From Thermothielavioides terrestris NRRL 8126 (lineage: Eukaryota; Ascomycota; Sordariomycetes; Sordariales; Chaetomiaceae), in assembly GCF_000226115.1 (NCBI RefSeq), contig NC_016458.1:4436001-4500000 (forward strand): a stretch of 64,000 bases of DNA. Reading direction: 5' to 3'. The notes under the pieces were generated by a model that did no database searches, was not told where the DNA came from, and saw only the letters and a list, made by a program, of their open reading frames with translations. Position 1 is the first letter of the stretch. Every line of letters starts with the position of its first letter. The position numbers were made by a program, and so were the translations under genes. Shown here one piece after another: positions 45,382 through 57,865 of this stretch.

Positions 45382-48300
45382 ATGGCTCAGAAATCCCAAA
45401 CAGCGACCCAGTCTGAGGCCCAGGCAAATTCGGGCAGTCGCACCTCGTCCGCCAAGGAGGGCGCGGGAACACCAAGCTCGGCCAGGCAGTCGGCCAGCTC
45501 CACCAGCGCAGGCCCCAACCCGTCTTCGTCGTCGTCGTCGTCCTCCTCCTCCATCCTACCACGCATGTCGGACCCGACACCACCAGTCTCAACAGCGCCC
45601 GTTCCTGATTCTTCGCAGCCGCAGCCACAGCCGCCGCCGGAGCCGCAGGCCCAGGCTATGGAGAAGCCGTCGGCCGTCGGCTCGCAGCCATCGCCTTATG
45701 GCACGCGGTCACGGAACCGCACCGGCGCGGCACGCCCAAATTATGCCGAGGACAAGGACTTTGACCTGGATCTTTTCGACGTGTATCCTCGGCGCAAAGA
45801 CGACGACGCCAAAAAGTCCAGCAGCACTGCCGCGACTGCCAACACTGCCAAGCAACAAGCTGCATCATCAACATCAACGTCGGCAGCAGCGGCCAATGCG
45901 ACGCAGGGCGCTCCGCGCGCTGGAAATGGGTCCTCCAGGAAGCCACTTCCTGACGAGAGCAGGCAGCACAACGGCACCAAGGATCACCACCCCAACGCAA
46001 ACCAGCCGTCGACAGCATCGGCTTCCACCACCACTAACGGCACCACGGCCACAAACGGCACATCCAAGTCCAAAAAGCGCAAGGCTGCCGACGCCTCCTC
46101 AACAGCCAGCGGCAACCAAACGCCGTCGGCCACAAATGGCGCTTCAATGTCGCTGGCATTGCAGAAGCGCCTCGGCGTCAGCGGGCAGGGGAGCGGGAAT
46201 GCCACCCCCAGCGGTGCTGGTTACGCCGAGACCAACATGCTTACCTTTGAGAAATGCAAGGCGCGACCCACCAAGGACGGGAAAATGGTGGCCGACGATG
46301 GCACAGTCTTGGAGGTAAACGGTATGTTCTGTCTTTGGGACCTTTTTTTTTTCTGTTTCCTTTGCACCTGCTTTGGTGTGCTTTTTTTTTCCTTTCAGGT
46401 GAGTTCTGACACGGATGGTGCAGATCACGTCTACCTGGTTTGCGAGCCGCCCGGCGAGCCGTACTATCTTGGCCGCATCATGGAGTTCTTGCACGTTAAG
46501 AACGACCCGACACTGCCAATCGATGCGCTGCGCATCAATTGGTACTACCGGCCCAAGGACATCGGGCGCAAGGTGCAAGACACGCGCCTGGTTTTCGCCA
46601 CGATGCACTCGGACATTAGCCCTCTGACGTCGCTGCGCGGCAAGTGTCAGATCCGGCACAAGGCCGACATCGAGAACCTGGCGGACTACAAGCGAACGCC
46701 CGACTGCTTCTGGTATGAGAAGCTCTATGACAGGTACATCCAGAAGAATTACGAGGTGATCCCGACGAAGCAAGTCATCAACGTGCCCGAGCACGTCAAG
46801 AAGGTCCTGGACGAGCGGTGGAAATACGTCCTGACGGAGCAGGGCCGCGGCAAGGAGCTGACCAGTGCGGTCAAGACGTGCAAGCGATGCACCATGTACT
46901 GCGCAAAGTAAGTTCTGGACCAACCCTGAGCCTCTGTCCGGCCAACAAAGCCTGTGTGGGCAGCAGCCCTGTGATTTGGCGGGGTGGCGCGGGCCCCAAT
47001 GAGGAAATTGGAGGGATGCAGCGAAACGAGGAAAGGGAAAAGTGGAAACCGGGGGGCCGGATGCTGACACAGACAAACAGCAACGATTCGGTGGACTGTG
47101 CCGTGTGCCAGAACACATACCACATGAACTGCGTCAAGCCACCCCTGCTCAAAAAGCCAAGCCGTGGCTTTGCCTGGTCCTGCGCCACATGCAGCCGCGC
47201 CCAGGAGCGCAAGCTCGAGGCCCGCAACACGCCCAACATCTCGGATCTGCATGCGCAAGCCGACGCCGAGGAGGATGAGCCGCTCGACGATGACGACGAG
47301 GAGCTGGTCGGCGCCGACGCCGTTGACGGCATCGACACGGGCCGCACCAGTCGTACCAGCCCCGTCGACGAGAACGCGCATCCGCCGCCGACGGCCGAGC
47401 AGATCTACCACGCCAGCCTGTGGCCGTACCGGTATCTTGGCATGCATTGCAAGGTCGAGGACGCCCTCGACCTGGATGACCGCATCTTCCCCCGCGCGAG
47501 CACCCGGCTGGGCCTCCGCCACCAGGCCGTCGTGCCTCCCTGGTACGGGCGGCCCGTGCGCTACGTGAAGCCGCTTGAGTTCAAGAAGTCCGGCAAGAAC
47601 AACAGCAAGCTCACCAAAGAACAGCAGGCCGCCTTGGAGGCCGAGCGCCTCCAAAAGGAGAAGCGCCCCAAGTGGATCCAGGACGAGCCGCCCGGATATG
47701 TCGAGCGAGGCGGCGATGACACGGCGACGCTGCTCTTCAAGCCCCCGGAGGAATGCGGCGTGAGCATGTCAAGCGAGGCGCTGGATGACTACATGAGCAC
47801 GGCCAGGTCGATGGCCGTCTCCCTCGGCCTGCCGCCTCACTCCACGAACCTCCAGGATGTCGCGAGAGACCTGCTTTTCCGCTGCGGCTTTGACCCAGCA
47901 AGGGCTCTCGAGGAGCTGGCCAAGACCCCCAAGGCCGAGTTCAAGGAGCCCGAGCTGACCCCGGCGGAGCAGAAGAAGTTCGAAGAAGGCGTCGCAAAGT
48001 ATGGGTCCGAGCTGCACAGCGTCAAGAAGCACGTCAAGACCCTGAGCGCCGCGACGATAACCCGGTATTACTACACCTGGAAGAAGACAGAACGGGGGAA
48101 GCAGATCTGGGGCAATTTCTCGGGGCGCAAGGGGAAGAAAGACGCGAAGAAGGCCGAGGCCGCGGCGAGCAAGCTGGCAGATGATATCGCCGACGACCAC
48201 GACGACTCGGCCTTCGACAACGACAAGGCCAGGGAGAAGAAGAAGTCCTTCATGTGCAAGTTCTGCGGCACCAAGTCGTCGCGCCGGTGGCGGCGCGCTC

Positions 48301-51011
48301 CAGCCGCCGCGGTGACGCCCGTGACCGAAAACGGCGGAAAGAACGGCAACAAGGAAAAGAAGGACCAGTACATTCAGGCCTTGTGCAGGAGATGCGCGGA
48401 ATTGTGGCGGCGATATGCCATCCAGTGGGAGGACAGTGAGGAGCTGGCCAAGAAGGTCGCTCAAACCGGCGGTCGCGGCTGGAGGCGCCGGGTCGATGAG
48501 GACCTCTACAGGGAACTAGTCGCTGCAGACGAGATGGCGAGCGACTCGCGACTCCCGACCCCTGACCCTGCTGCGACGGCAAGCCCGGCCAGCACTCTCA
48601 GCGGACAGCCAGCTGCTGCGGAGCCGCCCCGCAAGAAGCTCAAGAGCTTCGCTGAGAGGGATGCTGTGGAGAAGACGCCGTCAGAGTCAGGTAGCTTGTC
48701 TGGCGCACCCGCTGCGAAGAAAAAGGAGAAGGCGACCGAGAAGCAGCAGCAACAACAACAGCAGCAGCAGCAGCGCCAACCCCCCGCGCCGCCTCCCGCG
48801 CCCGAGATTCCAAAGCCGCGGACTCTTCCCTGCGCCATCTGTGGGAAGTTGGAGCCACTGGGCGATCAGCATCTATCTTGCAAGGAGTGTCGTCTCGCTG
48901 TGCACCGGAGCTGCTACGGTGTCGTTGACAACCGCGCCCCCGGAAAATGGGCCTGCGACATGTGTACCAACGACAAGAACCCACAGCTTTCGATTGTAAG
49001 TTGCCAGTGTCCCTCTCGCGCAGTACAGAGTGAGACGCGGTGTAACTGATCATCTCCACAGCACTACAAATGTGTCCTGTGCCCGGTCGAGTACACTGCG
49101 CACGACTTTGTGGAGCCGCCTAAGATCTCTACGTCCCACAAAAAGAAGACCGAGAAGGAGCGCGAGCGGGAGCGGATGGAGCGCGAGAACGCCCAGAGAG
49201 CGGCCGACTACTACCGCAAGAAGCAAGAAGAGATGAACCGCCCTTTGAACCCCCGCGAGCCTCTGAAACGGACCGCCGGCAATAACTGGGTGCACGTCAC
49301 CTGCGCTGTCTGGACGCCCGAGGTGAAGTTTGGTAATGCCAAGGCCCTCAGTCCCAGCGAGGGGATCCCCCTGATCCCGCGAGCGAGGTACGCGGAAGTC
49401 TGCAAGGTCTGCAAGACCGACGGCGGGGCATGCGTGCACTGCCATCAATGCCACGCGCCAGTCCACGTCGAATGCGCTCGTCAGGCCGGCTATGTCCTCG
49501 GCTTTGACATCACGCCGGTCAAGAGTTCGCGCCGGGATCAGTTCCGTATCGTCACCATCAATGGGGAGAGCGGCACCATGACGGCGGGAGTCTGGTGCAA
49601 GGACCACCTGCCGACCAAGACGACCATCCATCGGATGGACGAGCTGGTGGCCGAGACCGGAACAACCGCGCTGCAGCTCTACGTGCAGAATTTCAAACAA
49701 GCCGATTTGACCCTCACGGGCTGCGCGAGGAAGGCGAACCAGATCACTGTCGCCTCCAAGATGTCGACCCAACCTTCATCAGCCACTGCTCATCAGAACC
49801 GGCGGGCGTCACTTGCCGCCACGGCCAACGGCGACCATGAAGGAGCGACGCCGAGCGCTCTCCAGCCTGGTGGCAAGATCTGCCTGACCTGCGGTGTTGA
49901 TGTCAGCCCCAAGTGGCACGCCATCGACCAGGTGCAGGAGCGGGAGCTTACGAATGGCTATTTTGGCAATCTGGGCTCAGAGGCGCAGAAATTCGTCGAG
50001 CAGCGCAGCTTCCAGTGCCACAAGTGCAAGAAGGCCGGCCGCCGGCCGGCTCCGCACCCGCCGGCCCCCAGGGAGCCAACGCCTTCCCCCGAGCCGGCGC
50101 GGCAGGCATCGCAAGTCGCAGCGGCCTTGCTACCCCCGGTGCGCCCCGACGAGCCGAGACATGCGAGGGCACCATACGGCTGGCCGGCAGCCCCCAGCCC
50201 TTCGCCCGCTGTGCAGGCGCCGTTGCTTCAGGCCCCAGCAGCAGGCCCGCTTGGCGTCCCAATTGCCCCTCCGGCGGTGCAAGCCCAGCCGGTAGCACCA
50301 CCTCCCTTGCCTCCGGCTATCGCCCCACGGGCACCGCCGGTTGTCCAGCCTCCTGCGGCATATGCGCCGTCCTCTCGCCCGTTCGACTGGCACCGACCCT
50401 CAGCGGGCCACGGCCCGCCTCCGCTGCACCCATCCCGCGATATCAACGGGCGCCCTTCCCCGCCCCCTACCTCCATCCCCCCGCTTGCGCCGCCAAATCA
50501 CCTCCGGCCTCCCCCAATTAGCATCCCCCACCCGTCGGCTCAATCCCCGCCGACCGGCCACATGACTCAACCCCCGTTTGTGAACAGCATGCCGCCGTCA
50601 CCTCGGCACGTCAGCGGTCCTCCCCCTCCAACGCTCAACGGTGGCCCGTACCACCCCCATCACAACCACCCGCCGGCGGATTTGCGACCACACCACATGA
50701 TCATGAATTCAATGGTCTCAGGGCCTCCACCCCCGGAGCCATCGTCTCAGCCGCTCAACTTCCTCCGACAGTGGGGCGGCCACCAGAGCCACCATCACCA
50801 CGGCGGCCCGCACCACCGTGGCAGTCCGCCGCCGCCGCCGCCCCTGAGAGACAATGGTCCCCCCGGTCCTCCTCCGCCCTCGTTGGGCCATCGCGAACCG
50901 GCCATTCAACAACCGCCGCCGGCACCTCCCGCACAACCGCAGCCGCAGAGGGAGAATAGACCGGCCAGCGGGGCCAGCGCGAGCCCGTCGTTGAGGAACC
51001 TGCTTTCTTAG
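45382..51011 (+). CDS. SNT2-type chromatin regulator: BAH, PHD, SANT, GATA-like and extended PHD domains
   Basis: Four exons, 45382-46321, 46424-46907, 47081-48995 and 49062-51011, give 1762 aa. Order of domains: Ser/Thr/Gln-rich N-terminus; BAH from about 314 (DHVYLVCEPPGEPYYLGRI); PHD1 at about 466-515 (CKRCTMYC, CAVCQNTYHMNC); SANT at about 766-812 (FEEGVAKYGSELHSVKKHV); GATA-like finger at about 866-921 (CKFCGTKSSRRWRR, CRRCAELW); Gln run at about 1030; PHD2 at about 1058-1106 (CAICGKLEPLGDQHLSCKEC); extended PHD to about 1297 (NNWVHVTCAVW, CHQCHAPVHVEC); a further CLTCGVDVSPKWH finger near 1386; then a 330-residue Pro/His-rich tail. Yeast Snt2 forms the Snt2-Ecm5-Rpd3 deacetylase complex, active in stress responses; Snt2 homologues in plant-pathogenic fungi affect development. 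The first intron (102 nt) has no in-frame stop. Confidence 0.93.
48744..48773 (+). repeat. Polyglutamine-coding CAG/CAA tract
   Basis: Ten consecutive Gln codons of mixed CAG and CAA between the GATA-like finger and PHD2 of SNT2. Confidence 0.8.
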
Positions 51012-53056
51012 TGTTGGCGGCACTCGAAGCGCCTGGTGTGTTTTTCGGCGGGGCCGTGTTGTATAATGTTTGTACTTGCTTCCCTTCCGCTTTCCTTTTC
51101 TGTCTGTTTGGCAGGTTGAAAAGAGGAAGGCGAAAAACATGGAGACATTGCTTCCCCCCCCCCCCCCCCCACGTGTGAATGAGGAGTTCACGGGTGCCGG
51201 GAAGCTTGCCTACAAACCAAGAGAGCACTGGCGGTGGACCCTAGGCGAGGCTGGGGGGGGGGGGGGGGGGGGGGATGTTTCTGGCAGACGAGGAATCGGA
51301 ACAGGTTCGGGGCAAAGCGAGCCCTGCAAAGGGGAGACAGTGGCACATATCGTTGCATATCTGCGGCAAGGAAGCATGGGGGCATTGTTTGCGGATGGCA
51401 TGTGTGGCTTTTTTTTTCTTCTGATGATTTGATTTGCTATTCCCGGGCTGGGAGAGCCAGCTTTGCTGTTTGTTGCGCTGTCTGCCATGTTGTTAGAGGT
51501 AAGATAGGGACGGGGAATGGGCTGCTGGCTCTGTTGACTACACTACAATGTAAGGTGGCCAGCCTTGATTGGCTACGTGCGCTGTGGCGGTGAGAGTGAA
51601 TAGATGATGAATTCGAGGTCAAAGGTCAAGTGGTGCATACTGTGTCGGTGATGCGATTGCCGACTGCGTGAGTGCTCACTTGCTGTCTAAGGGCTACAGT
51701 AAGGTATGTGTCATGTCGCTGACGGACGCCCAAAGTGGTTGATGATGTATTTGAGGTTGCTAGCTCTGACCCGCGACGTAACTAGTTAAACAGTGCAGCT
51801 GCGGTTCAAGAGACTCTAGTGTCTTTGTGAGATGATATTTGTGTCTGATGAGGCTTCTGGACCGCCGTTCTTTGTGTTCGAAGCCCTCGAGGCTGCTCGC
51901 TCTCATTGTGTTGTGAACATCGGGTTTTCGTACGGACAGGAGCTGGGTCATTTGAGAGACGCGAGAGATGCGCCAACGATGACTCGCCGGGCTCACGCCC
52001 GGTAACCGTTGAGATGGACAAACCCCTGCAGAACTGTCAGTGTGCCAAGCCACACATAATTATGTTCCTGCTGACTGCCTGTCGGATTACATCGACTGTG
52101 ACAGACTAGGAGACACCGGGGATAATTGAATACAGACTGGTCGCTAAACACTGCAATGAACATACTGTGTACTCTGATTATTGCTTCAAAGGACGGGTAC
52201 AATGGAGACGGCGCATTACAACTGACAACATCCGTGATAACGGCTCACTAAACTAAATTTAGTGCTGGTCTTGGACCCCGGGTTCTTTGCGCTGAAACGG
52301 CCCCACTTGCCCAATTTGCAGCCACTGTGGGCGGGGCGACCTGTGCCGGGATGTCGTGTATGTGGGTCGCCGAACTTGACTAGGAAAAGGTAAGCTAGTG
52401 AGGTACCGCATAGCCAGGTACACTGTGCGTGGATCAAGCTGTACCCGCCTAATATCTTCAGCCACACTCCAGAGTCTTCGATCGATTTCCATCAGGAGGG
52501 GCTGAACGCTGCTTGTGCCAGGGAAGGCAGCGAGTTGGTTGGCATCCGAGAATTTCAGCCTCCCTCTCGCGAAGCGCTGCCTGCTGCCGTTCTAATATTC
52601 GACCCGACTATTGTGGCCCTCTGCAGGACGATTTCTCTGTGAGAAATCAATCACCGAGCAAAGAGCGCCGTCCTCTGCACTCCAGTGCCGATTCAGGGTA
52701 ACGAGGGCGCTCCAGCAAGAATTGCCTGGTAAGTTCCGCGTGGTCCCCTCTCTGTGCCCAGCATTCTCCCGGACTTCGGCAGAATCGTCTAGACATTTCC
52801 CTTCACTTCCTGCCCAAACTTGAAAACCTCCCTGGCCGTTCTGGAACGCACTGCTTGTCTTCTCCTTCGTTTTCCCTTCGAACCCGTGCAAACTAACATC
52901 TCACGATTTAGTTCATTCAATTTAGAACCACCGTCCTCTCTGCGCCTTGGCACTCCGCGATAAATTGTCTGGCTCCCGCCAATTCCGGCTGGCTCTAGAA
53001 TAACGCAGCTGCCGCTGCAAATAACCAAGCTCTCTTTGTTACGGTAAACCGTCAAG
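51012..53056. other. Intergenic region between SNT2 and the DnaJ gene
   Basis: The SNT2 3' UTR side contains a C17 run (51154-51170) and a G22 run (51253-51274). The remaining 1.7 kb up to the DnaJ start has no convincing gene. About 250 bases before the DnaJ ATG are C/T-rich leader. Confidence 0.55.
51154..51274. repeat. Paired homopolymer C17 and G22 in the SNT2 3' region
   Basis: Complementary runs 82 bp apart, able to form a hairpin. The G run alone can form a quadruplex. Run lengths are prone to sequencing error. Confidence 0.7.
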
Positions 53057-54514
53057 ATGGTGAGGGAGACGAAACTCTACGACGTTCTTGGCGTATGTAC
53101 CCTGTTCACCCAAGGCTTTTTTTCTTCGATAATATTGTTGTGCTAACCAAGCGACAGGTCTCGCCAAATGCCACAGAGCAGGAGTTGAAGAAGGCATACA
53201 AGACAGGCGCGTTGAAGTTCCATCCTGGTATGTCCTGCACCAGCCAGCCGAGGCTCCCTTCCACCTTGTGCATTACACTAATCTTTACGCACAGACAAAA
53301 ACCACAACAACCCGGCGGCGGAGCAGAAGTTCAAAGAGATCTCCCATGCCTACGAGATTCTTTCCGACCCCCAGAAGCGCCAAATATACGATCAGTATGG
53401 CGAAGCCGGCTTGGAAGGTGGGGCTGGCGGCGGCGGCGGTATGGCGGCTGAGGATCTCTTCGCCCAGTTCTTCGGCGGCGCCGGCCTCGGCGGCGGTTTC
53501 GGTGGCATGTTTAGCGGCATGCACCAGCCCCGCGGACCCTCGAAGGCCAAGACCATCCACCACGTTCACCAGGTTTCCCTCGAGGACATCTACCGCGGAA
53601 AGGTGTCCAAGCTGGCTCTGCAGCGGTCCATCATCTGTCCCAAATGCGAGGGTCGCGGCGGCAAGGAAGGCGCTGTTCGGAAATGCCCGGGCTGCGACGG
53701 CCATGGCATGAAGACCATGATGCGTCAGATGGGTCCTATGATCCAGCGCTTCCAGACAGTCTGCCCTGACTGCAATGGCGAGGGTGAGATTGTTAAGGAC
53801 AAGGATCGCTGCAAGCAGTGCTTCGGCAAGAAGACCGTTGTCGATCGCAAGGTCCTTCACGTCCATGTCGATCGTGGCGTCAAGAGCGGCACCAAGGTTG
53901 AGTTCCGCGGCGAGGGTGACCAGGCCCCTGGTATCCTTGCTGGCGATGTTGTCTTCCAGATCGAGCAGAAGCCCCATCCCCGCTTCACCCGTCGGGACGA
54001 TGATCTCCTGTACCATGCTGAGATCGACCTGGTCACCGCTCTGGCTGGTGGGAATCTCTACATTGAGCACCTGGACGACAGGTGGCTGAGCGTTGAAATC
54101 CTGCCCGGCGAGGCCATTGCTCCTGGTAAGTGCATGGAGGTTGCACCATTCTTGAAGTCTCCGTTCCGTTACTGATTGCCCTCTTCCCACTCTCTAGGCT
54201 CCGTGAAGATGATCCGAGGCCAAGGCATGCCGTCATACCGCCATCACACTTTCGGCAACATGTATATCCAATTCTCCGTCAAGTTCCCCGAGAAGAACTG
54301 GACCCAGGATTATGCTGCTTTTGAGGCCCTGCGGAGGGTCCTCCCCGCACCCGAGGTCGTCAACACCCCACCAAGCGAGGCTATGACCGAGCCTGTAGAC
54401 CTCGACGACATCGACAGCTCAGCCAGAGCATTCCCGAATGGTGGTGGTAGTGCGATGGACGAAGACGAGGACAATGAGCCTCATGCCGAGCGCGTCCAAT
54501 GTGCTACCCAGTAA
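53057..54514 (+). CDS. YDJ1-type DnaJ/Hsp40 co-chaperone, farnesylated
   Basis: Four exons, 53057-53092, 53158-53227, 53295-54125 and 54198-54514, give 417 aa. J domain: [12 protein letters not shown], then [14 protein letters not shown], with the HPD triplet split by intron 2 (FHP|DKNHNN). A Gly/Phe region follows ([13 protein letters not shown]). The zinc-binding domain has four CxxCxGxG-type repeats ([32 protein letters not shown]). The C-terminal substrate domain contains [14 protein letters not shown]. The protein ends VQCATQ, a CaaX box like that of yeast Ydj1 (CASQ), so membrane attachment by farnesyl is expected. It stimulates Hsp70 ATPase and delivers unfolded clients in the cytosol and at the ER and mitochondrial surfaces. 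Confidence 0.95.
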
Positions 54515-55245
54515 GGGGGTAGCCTGAAGGTTGAATTCAACTTCTCGCGCCCCTCAGCTTCTGAAGTTGAGGGGCTGATAATAGGCACGCCGTGGAATCG
54601 CGCTCAAGACGGTAGATAATGGACGCTGCCATCTGTGACACCGGGTACAAGCGGCGAGTCTTTCGTTCATGAGATACGAGCTCGGGAGACTGTGGGGCGA
54701 ACTGAAAATACCCCTGGGGAGCAGATGGGAAGCATAGAGGCTCAAATTCTCCTGGCATGCATGAAGGGTTTTCCTTGAGGCTTATTTTCGTTCGCGTTTA
54801 TTGGCACGTCGCGTACTCTTGGGAAGGCGGCGTTCTTGAGAGGATAGAGAGGCATCTGGCTTTCCCATGATTCAGGCTTTGTTCTGCTGCCTGGATTACT
54901 TTTTTTATCTCTCTCAGCAATGGTACCGGCATTAACGTTGCTTTTCACAAGTTGCTTTGCTTGTTCTTGGTAGTGGTCCCTGTGACTGTAGCTGTGGCCA
55001 GTTCAACACCAGATGCAGTTTGATGAAATGGAAGTTGTTTATTCTAATGGGCAGTTGGATCCCGCGTACGAGAAGAGGGATATGAGTAGAAGGAAAGCAT
55101 GTTCCGAAAAGCCTCACCAGCAGGCGAACCTGCCGGTCTCCAACCATCTACTGCTCTGCTCTAACTCCAACACAAAGCCGAAGGCCAGACATGGTGCTGC
55201 TTTCCGGAGTATATTGGGTTGCTGTCCCCCTTCCCTCCCTCCCAC
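54515..55245. other. Convergent intergenic region (3' UTRs of YDJ1 and TRM82)
   Basis: A palindrome-like GCCCCTCAGCTTCTGAAGTTGAGGGG at about 54550-54575 could form a hairpin in the DnaJ 3' UTR. No gene is seen. Confidence 0.55.
54551..54575. other. Hairpin just downstream of YDJ1
   Basis: CCCCTCAGCTTC and GAAGTTGAGGGG are inverted with one mismatch. They lie about 36 bp past the YDJ1 stop codon. Any role in 3'-end formation is speculation. Confidence 0.45.
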
Positions 55246-56985
55246 TCAGTCGAAATCCGTGAGCTTCCGCAAGCTCTCCGTGCTATACAGAATCTTCTGC
55301 AGCTCGTCCGCGCTGATGTTGGCATCCTCACAAGCCGGCAGGTTCTCGACGTTGGTCTGTTTCCAACCCGTCTCTTGCTTGTCGAGCACGACCAGCGAAG
55401 AACTGCCCTCCTCAATGGAGACAGAGGCACTAGGGTCCATAGCAACCAGAAGCCGTTGCCCTCCCGAAGGCGATTCAATGATGTCCACATCCAAGGGATT
55501 CCCTCGCAGGGGAATGGTCTCGCGGTGCTGAAGCCTGCTGTCGTCAAGAAGTTCGTAGTGGAAGAGCGCAGGCACACTAGACAGGTCCGTTAGTACTTAC
55601 GGCCAACCTCCCAGCAAATTGAAAAGGAAACGTACCGCTCAACAACAACGAAGACAGCCGTCGTCCCCTGCCACCCGCACCCGAACACCCGCGTCACCGC
55701 AACCTTGTCCACGTCCTCGCCCGCAACTCTCTTCACATGCTCCAGCACCCCAGAACGACCAAGCAGCCGCCCGTTGACCCAGTCCCAAATGAACAAATCG
55801 TCATCCCCGCCGCCCGAGATGAGCAGCTCCTCCCGCCCGCCAGGCGCCATGCACAACTGGCTCACAAACTCCTCGTGGCCCAGGCAGAAGCCCTCAATCA
55901 CATGCGCCTGCGGCATGCCGCGCGACACGCGGATGTGCTCGTCGCGGTCGGCCGTGATGATGTACTCCCTCCTGACCGTCGTCCTCGCCGGTGCGGAGGC
56001 CGCTTCCGCGCCGTTGCCGGTGCCGTTACCGATGCTGGTGCCAGGCTCAGAAGCTTGCGCCGCCACCGCGGGAACGGCCACGGTAGCGGTGCCGACGCAG
56101 ATCGCCGTCAGCATGGACACGTGGCCCAGCAGGAGGGCGTGCTCGAATGGCGGCGGGGCTTGCTGTTGTTGCTGCTGCTGCTGGTCCTCGAAGGCTTTGC
56201 GGCTGAGGCTGCGTTTTTGGTTCTCGAGCGCTTTGAGGTTGCGCTTGGTGTGTACTGTGAGCTCGTTCGCCTGTGGCTTGAAAGCCGTGGCTGTTGGCGT
56301 GGAGGGGGTCGCACTGCGCGAGAGGGGAAGGCCAGTAGTTGGGTTAGGACTGGAGGAAGTGGTGGCCGATGTGGTGGTGGTGGTGGGGGAGGGAAGCAAG
56401 GGAAGGGCGTGGACATCGCCGAATTTGTTGGCCGAGAGGATGGTGCGGTTGTCGGCAGTGAAAGCAAGGGAGCAAGGGCGTTTGGGCATGGCTCTGTCCA
56501 GGAGTGTCAGCTACGACAGGCAGAACTCGGCATCCGAGGTAGACCTGCCTCTGGCTCAGCTCCTTGAGCTTGCCTGCGCCGTCGTGCTCGAAGACCCAGA
56601 TTGTCTTGTCGGAGCCGGTGATTGCAACAACATGACGGCCATCCGCGGTAGCATAGAGCCCTTGGACAAAGGGCCTCTCATTGGCCGGGTTGTCGTACTG
56701 GGCGGCTTTTCTGCTCTTTACCTGACCATCCGTGGGAGCAGCCGCACCACCGTTGGAGGTCGGCTCCTGGCCACCTCCCACTTTCCTGCGCTTCGCGGGG
56801 GGTTCTTCAGGCGCGGGCGACTCTTGGACCTCAGCGGCCGGGGTCGTAGACTCGGCCCCCTGCTTCACAGGGTACCTCCATGTTGAAATGTGCTCAAGTT
56901 CGGAGCTGAAGGAGTGTATGTCACTGCCCTGCGCGGCAAAGACAATGTTGCCACACACTTTCAGAAGATGGCACGGGACAGCCAT
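55246..56985 (-). CDS. TRM82, WD40 subunit of the tRNA m7G46 methyltransferase
   Basis: Three exons, 56985-56549, 56493-55636 and 55576-55246, give 541 aa. The start [20 protein letters not shown] and blocks [54 protein letters not shown] and [15 protein letters not shown] are Trm82 WD-repeat landmarks. A basic stretch (AKRRKVGG) lies in the first spacer and a Gln run in the second. Trm82 holds the catalytic subunit Trm8 in an active shape; together they make 7-methylguanosine at tRNA position 46. The first intron (56494-56548) starts with GC, not GT (CAGAG|gcaggt), has a CTGAC branch site and restores the frame. Upstream of 56985 the frame continues only to a non-ATG codon. Confidence 0.9.
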
Positions 56986-57865
56986 CGTGGAGCAAGTGAC
57001 AAGGGCCACAAGGCGAGTTGCAACTTGCAAGTTGATAAGTGACTCAGGAGCCTGAGCTTGCAGTTGCCGCCTAGCATAAGATCCGGCGGCAATTGGAAGT
57101 GGCCTCGTATCTACGGCACGTCAGTAAGAGAAACAAGAGAAACGTTATCTCACGTGAAGATCGAGAGGCAGAAACCTACCGGGATCTTGAGCTTCGCTGT
57201 ACTAAGCACATAATCTAGGTATCTACAGTGAGAGGACTGAAAGAATGGGGCAGTCGCAACTTGTTCTGTGCAAGAAATTTGTCCTCGCCAGCCACATGTG
57301 GCTGAGCCTGCGCGAAACAGAAATGCGTCAGGTAGGTAGCGAATGACGCCCACCTCTGCGACTCCAAGAGCTGCAGAATTGATGGTCTCAACAAAATCGG
57401 GATCAAGATCAGATCATCTACTGAATGTATTGAATCCCCTTCTCCGCTATCCTCCACACAGTAAGTGTCACACAGAACAATGACTACGGAGTGAGTATGG
57501 ACAAGTGCAGCGTGGTCCGTTGTCGACTACCTACCTTATCCGTAAGCCACTGACTGCCCTGCTGCAGTGGAGTTGGACCTCTGGCATGATGGAGCTCGTC
57601 TGGAAGTGATGGAGAGAGGTAAATTACCTAGAGGTACCTCTAGGTACGCTGTCCGGTGGAACTCTTGGCAGCCCCTCATTGGTAGACCCGCCTAACCCTA
57701 TGCGAAAGCACTCTCCCCCACACCAGGCCTGCAGTCAATTTAGAAATTCGGAGAGCTGCGGCCGGAACTTTTTTGACCCAAGCAACATCGCAAAATCGTC
57801 AAATCCTCGTTTCCTTGCTACAGAACCAACGCCCTTAAAAATCCTGCCTTCATAACTAAGAAGAT
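56986..57865. promoter_or_regulatory. Divergent promoter region of TRM82 and ribosomal P0
   Basis: About 880 bp separate the two start codons, which point away from each other. Several ACCTACCT/AGGTAGGT-like motifs (57177, 57330, 57529) and CCTAGAGGTACCTCTAGG (57627-57644, palindromic) stand out. No open gene is seen. Confidence 0.5.
57627..57644. other. Palindrome upstream of P0
   Basis: A perfect 18-bp inverted repeat (CCTAGAGGTACCTCTAGG) about 220 bp before the P0 start codon. It is a possible protein-binding site; nothing else supports this. Confidence 0.5.

Noticed and set aside
56511..56544. GT-AG intron of 34 nt in TRM82
   Set aside because: Shorter than plausible for spliceosomal introns here and without room for a branch site.
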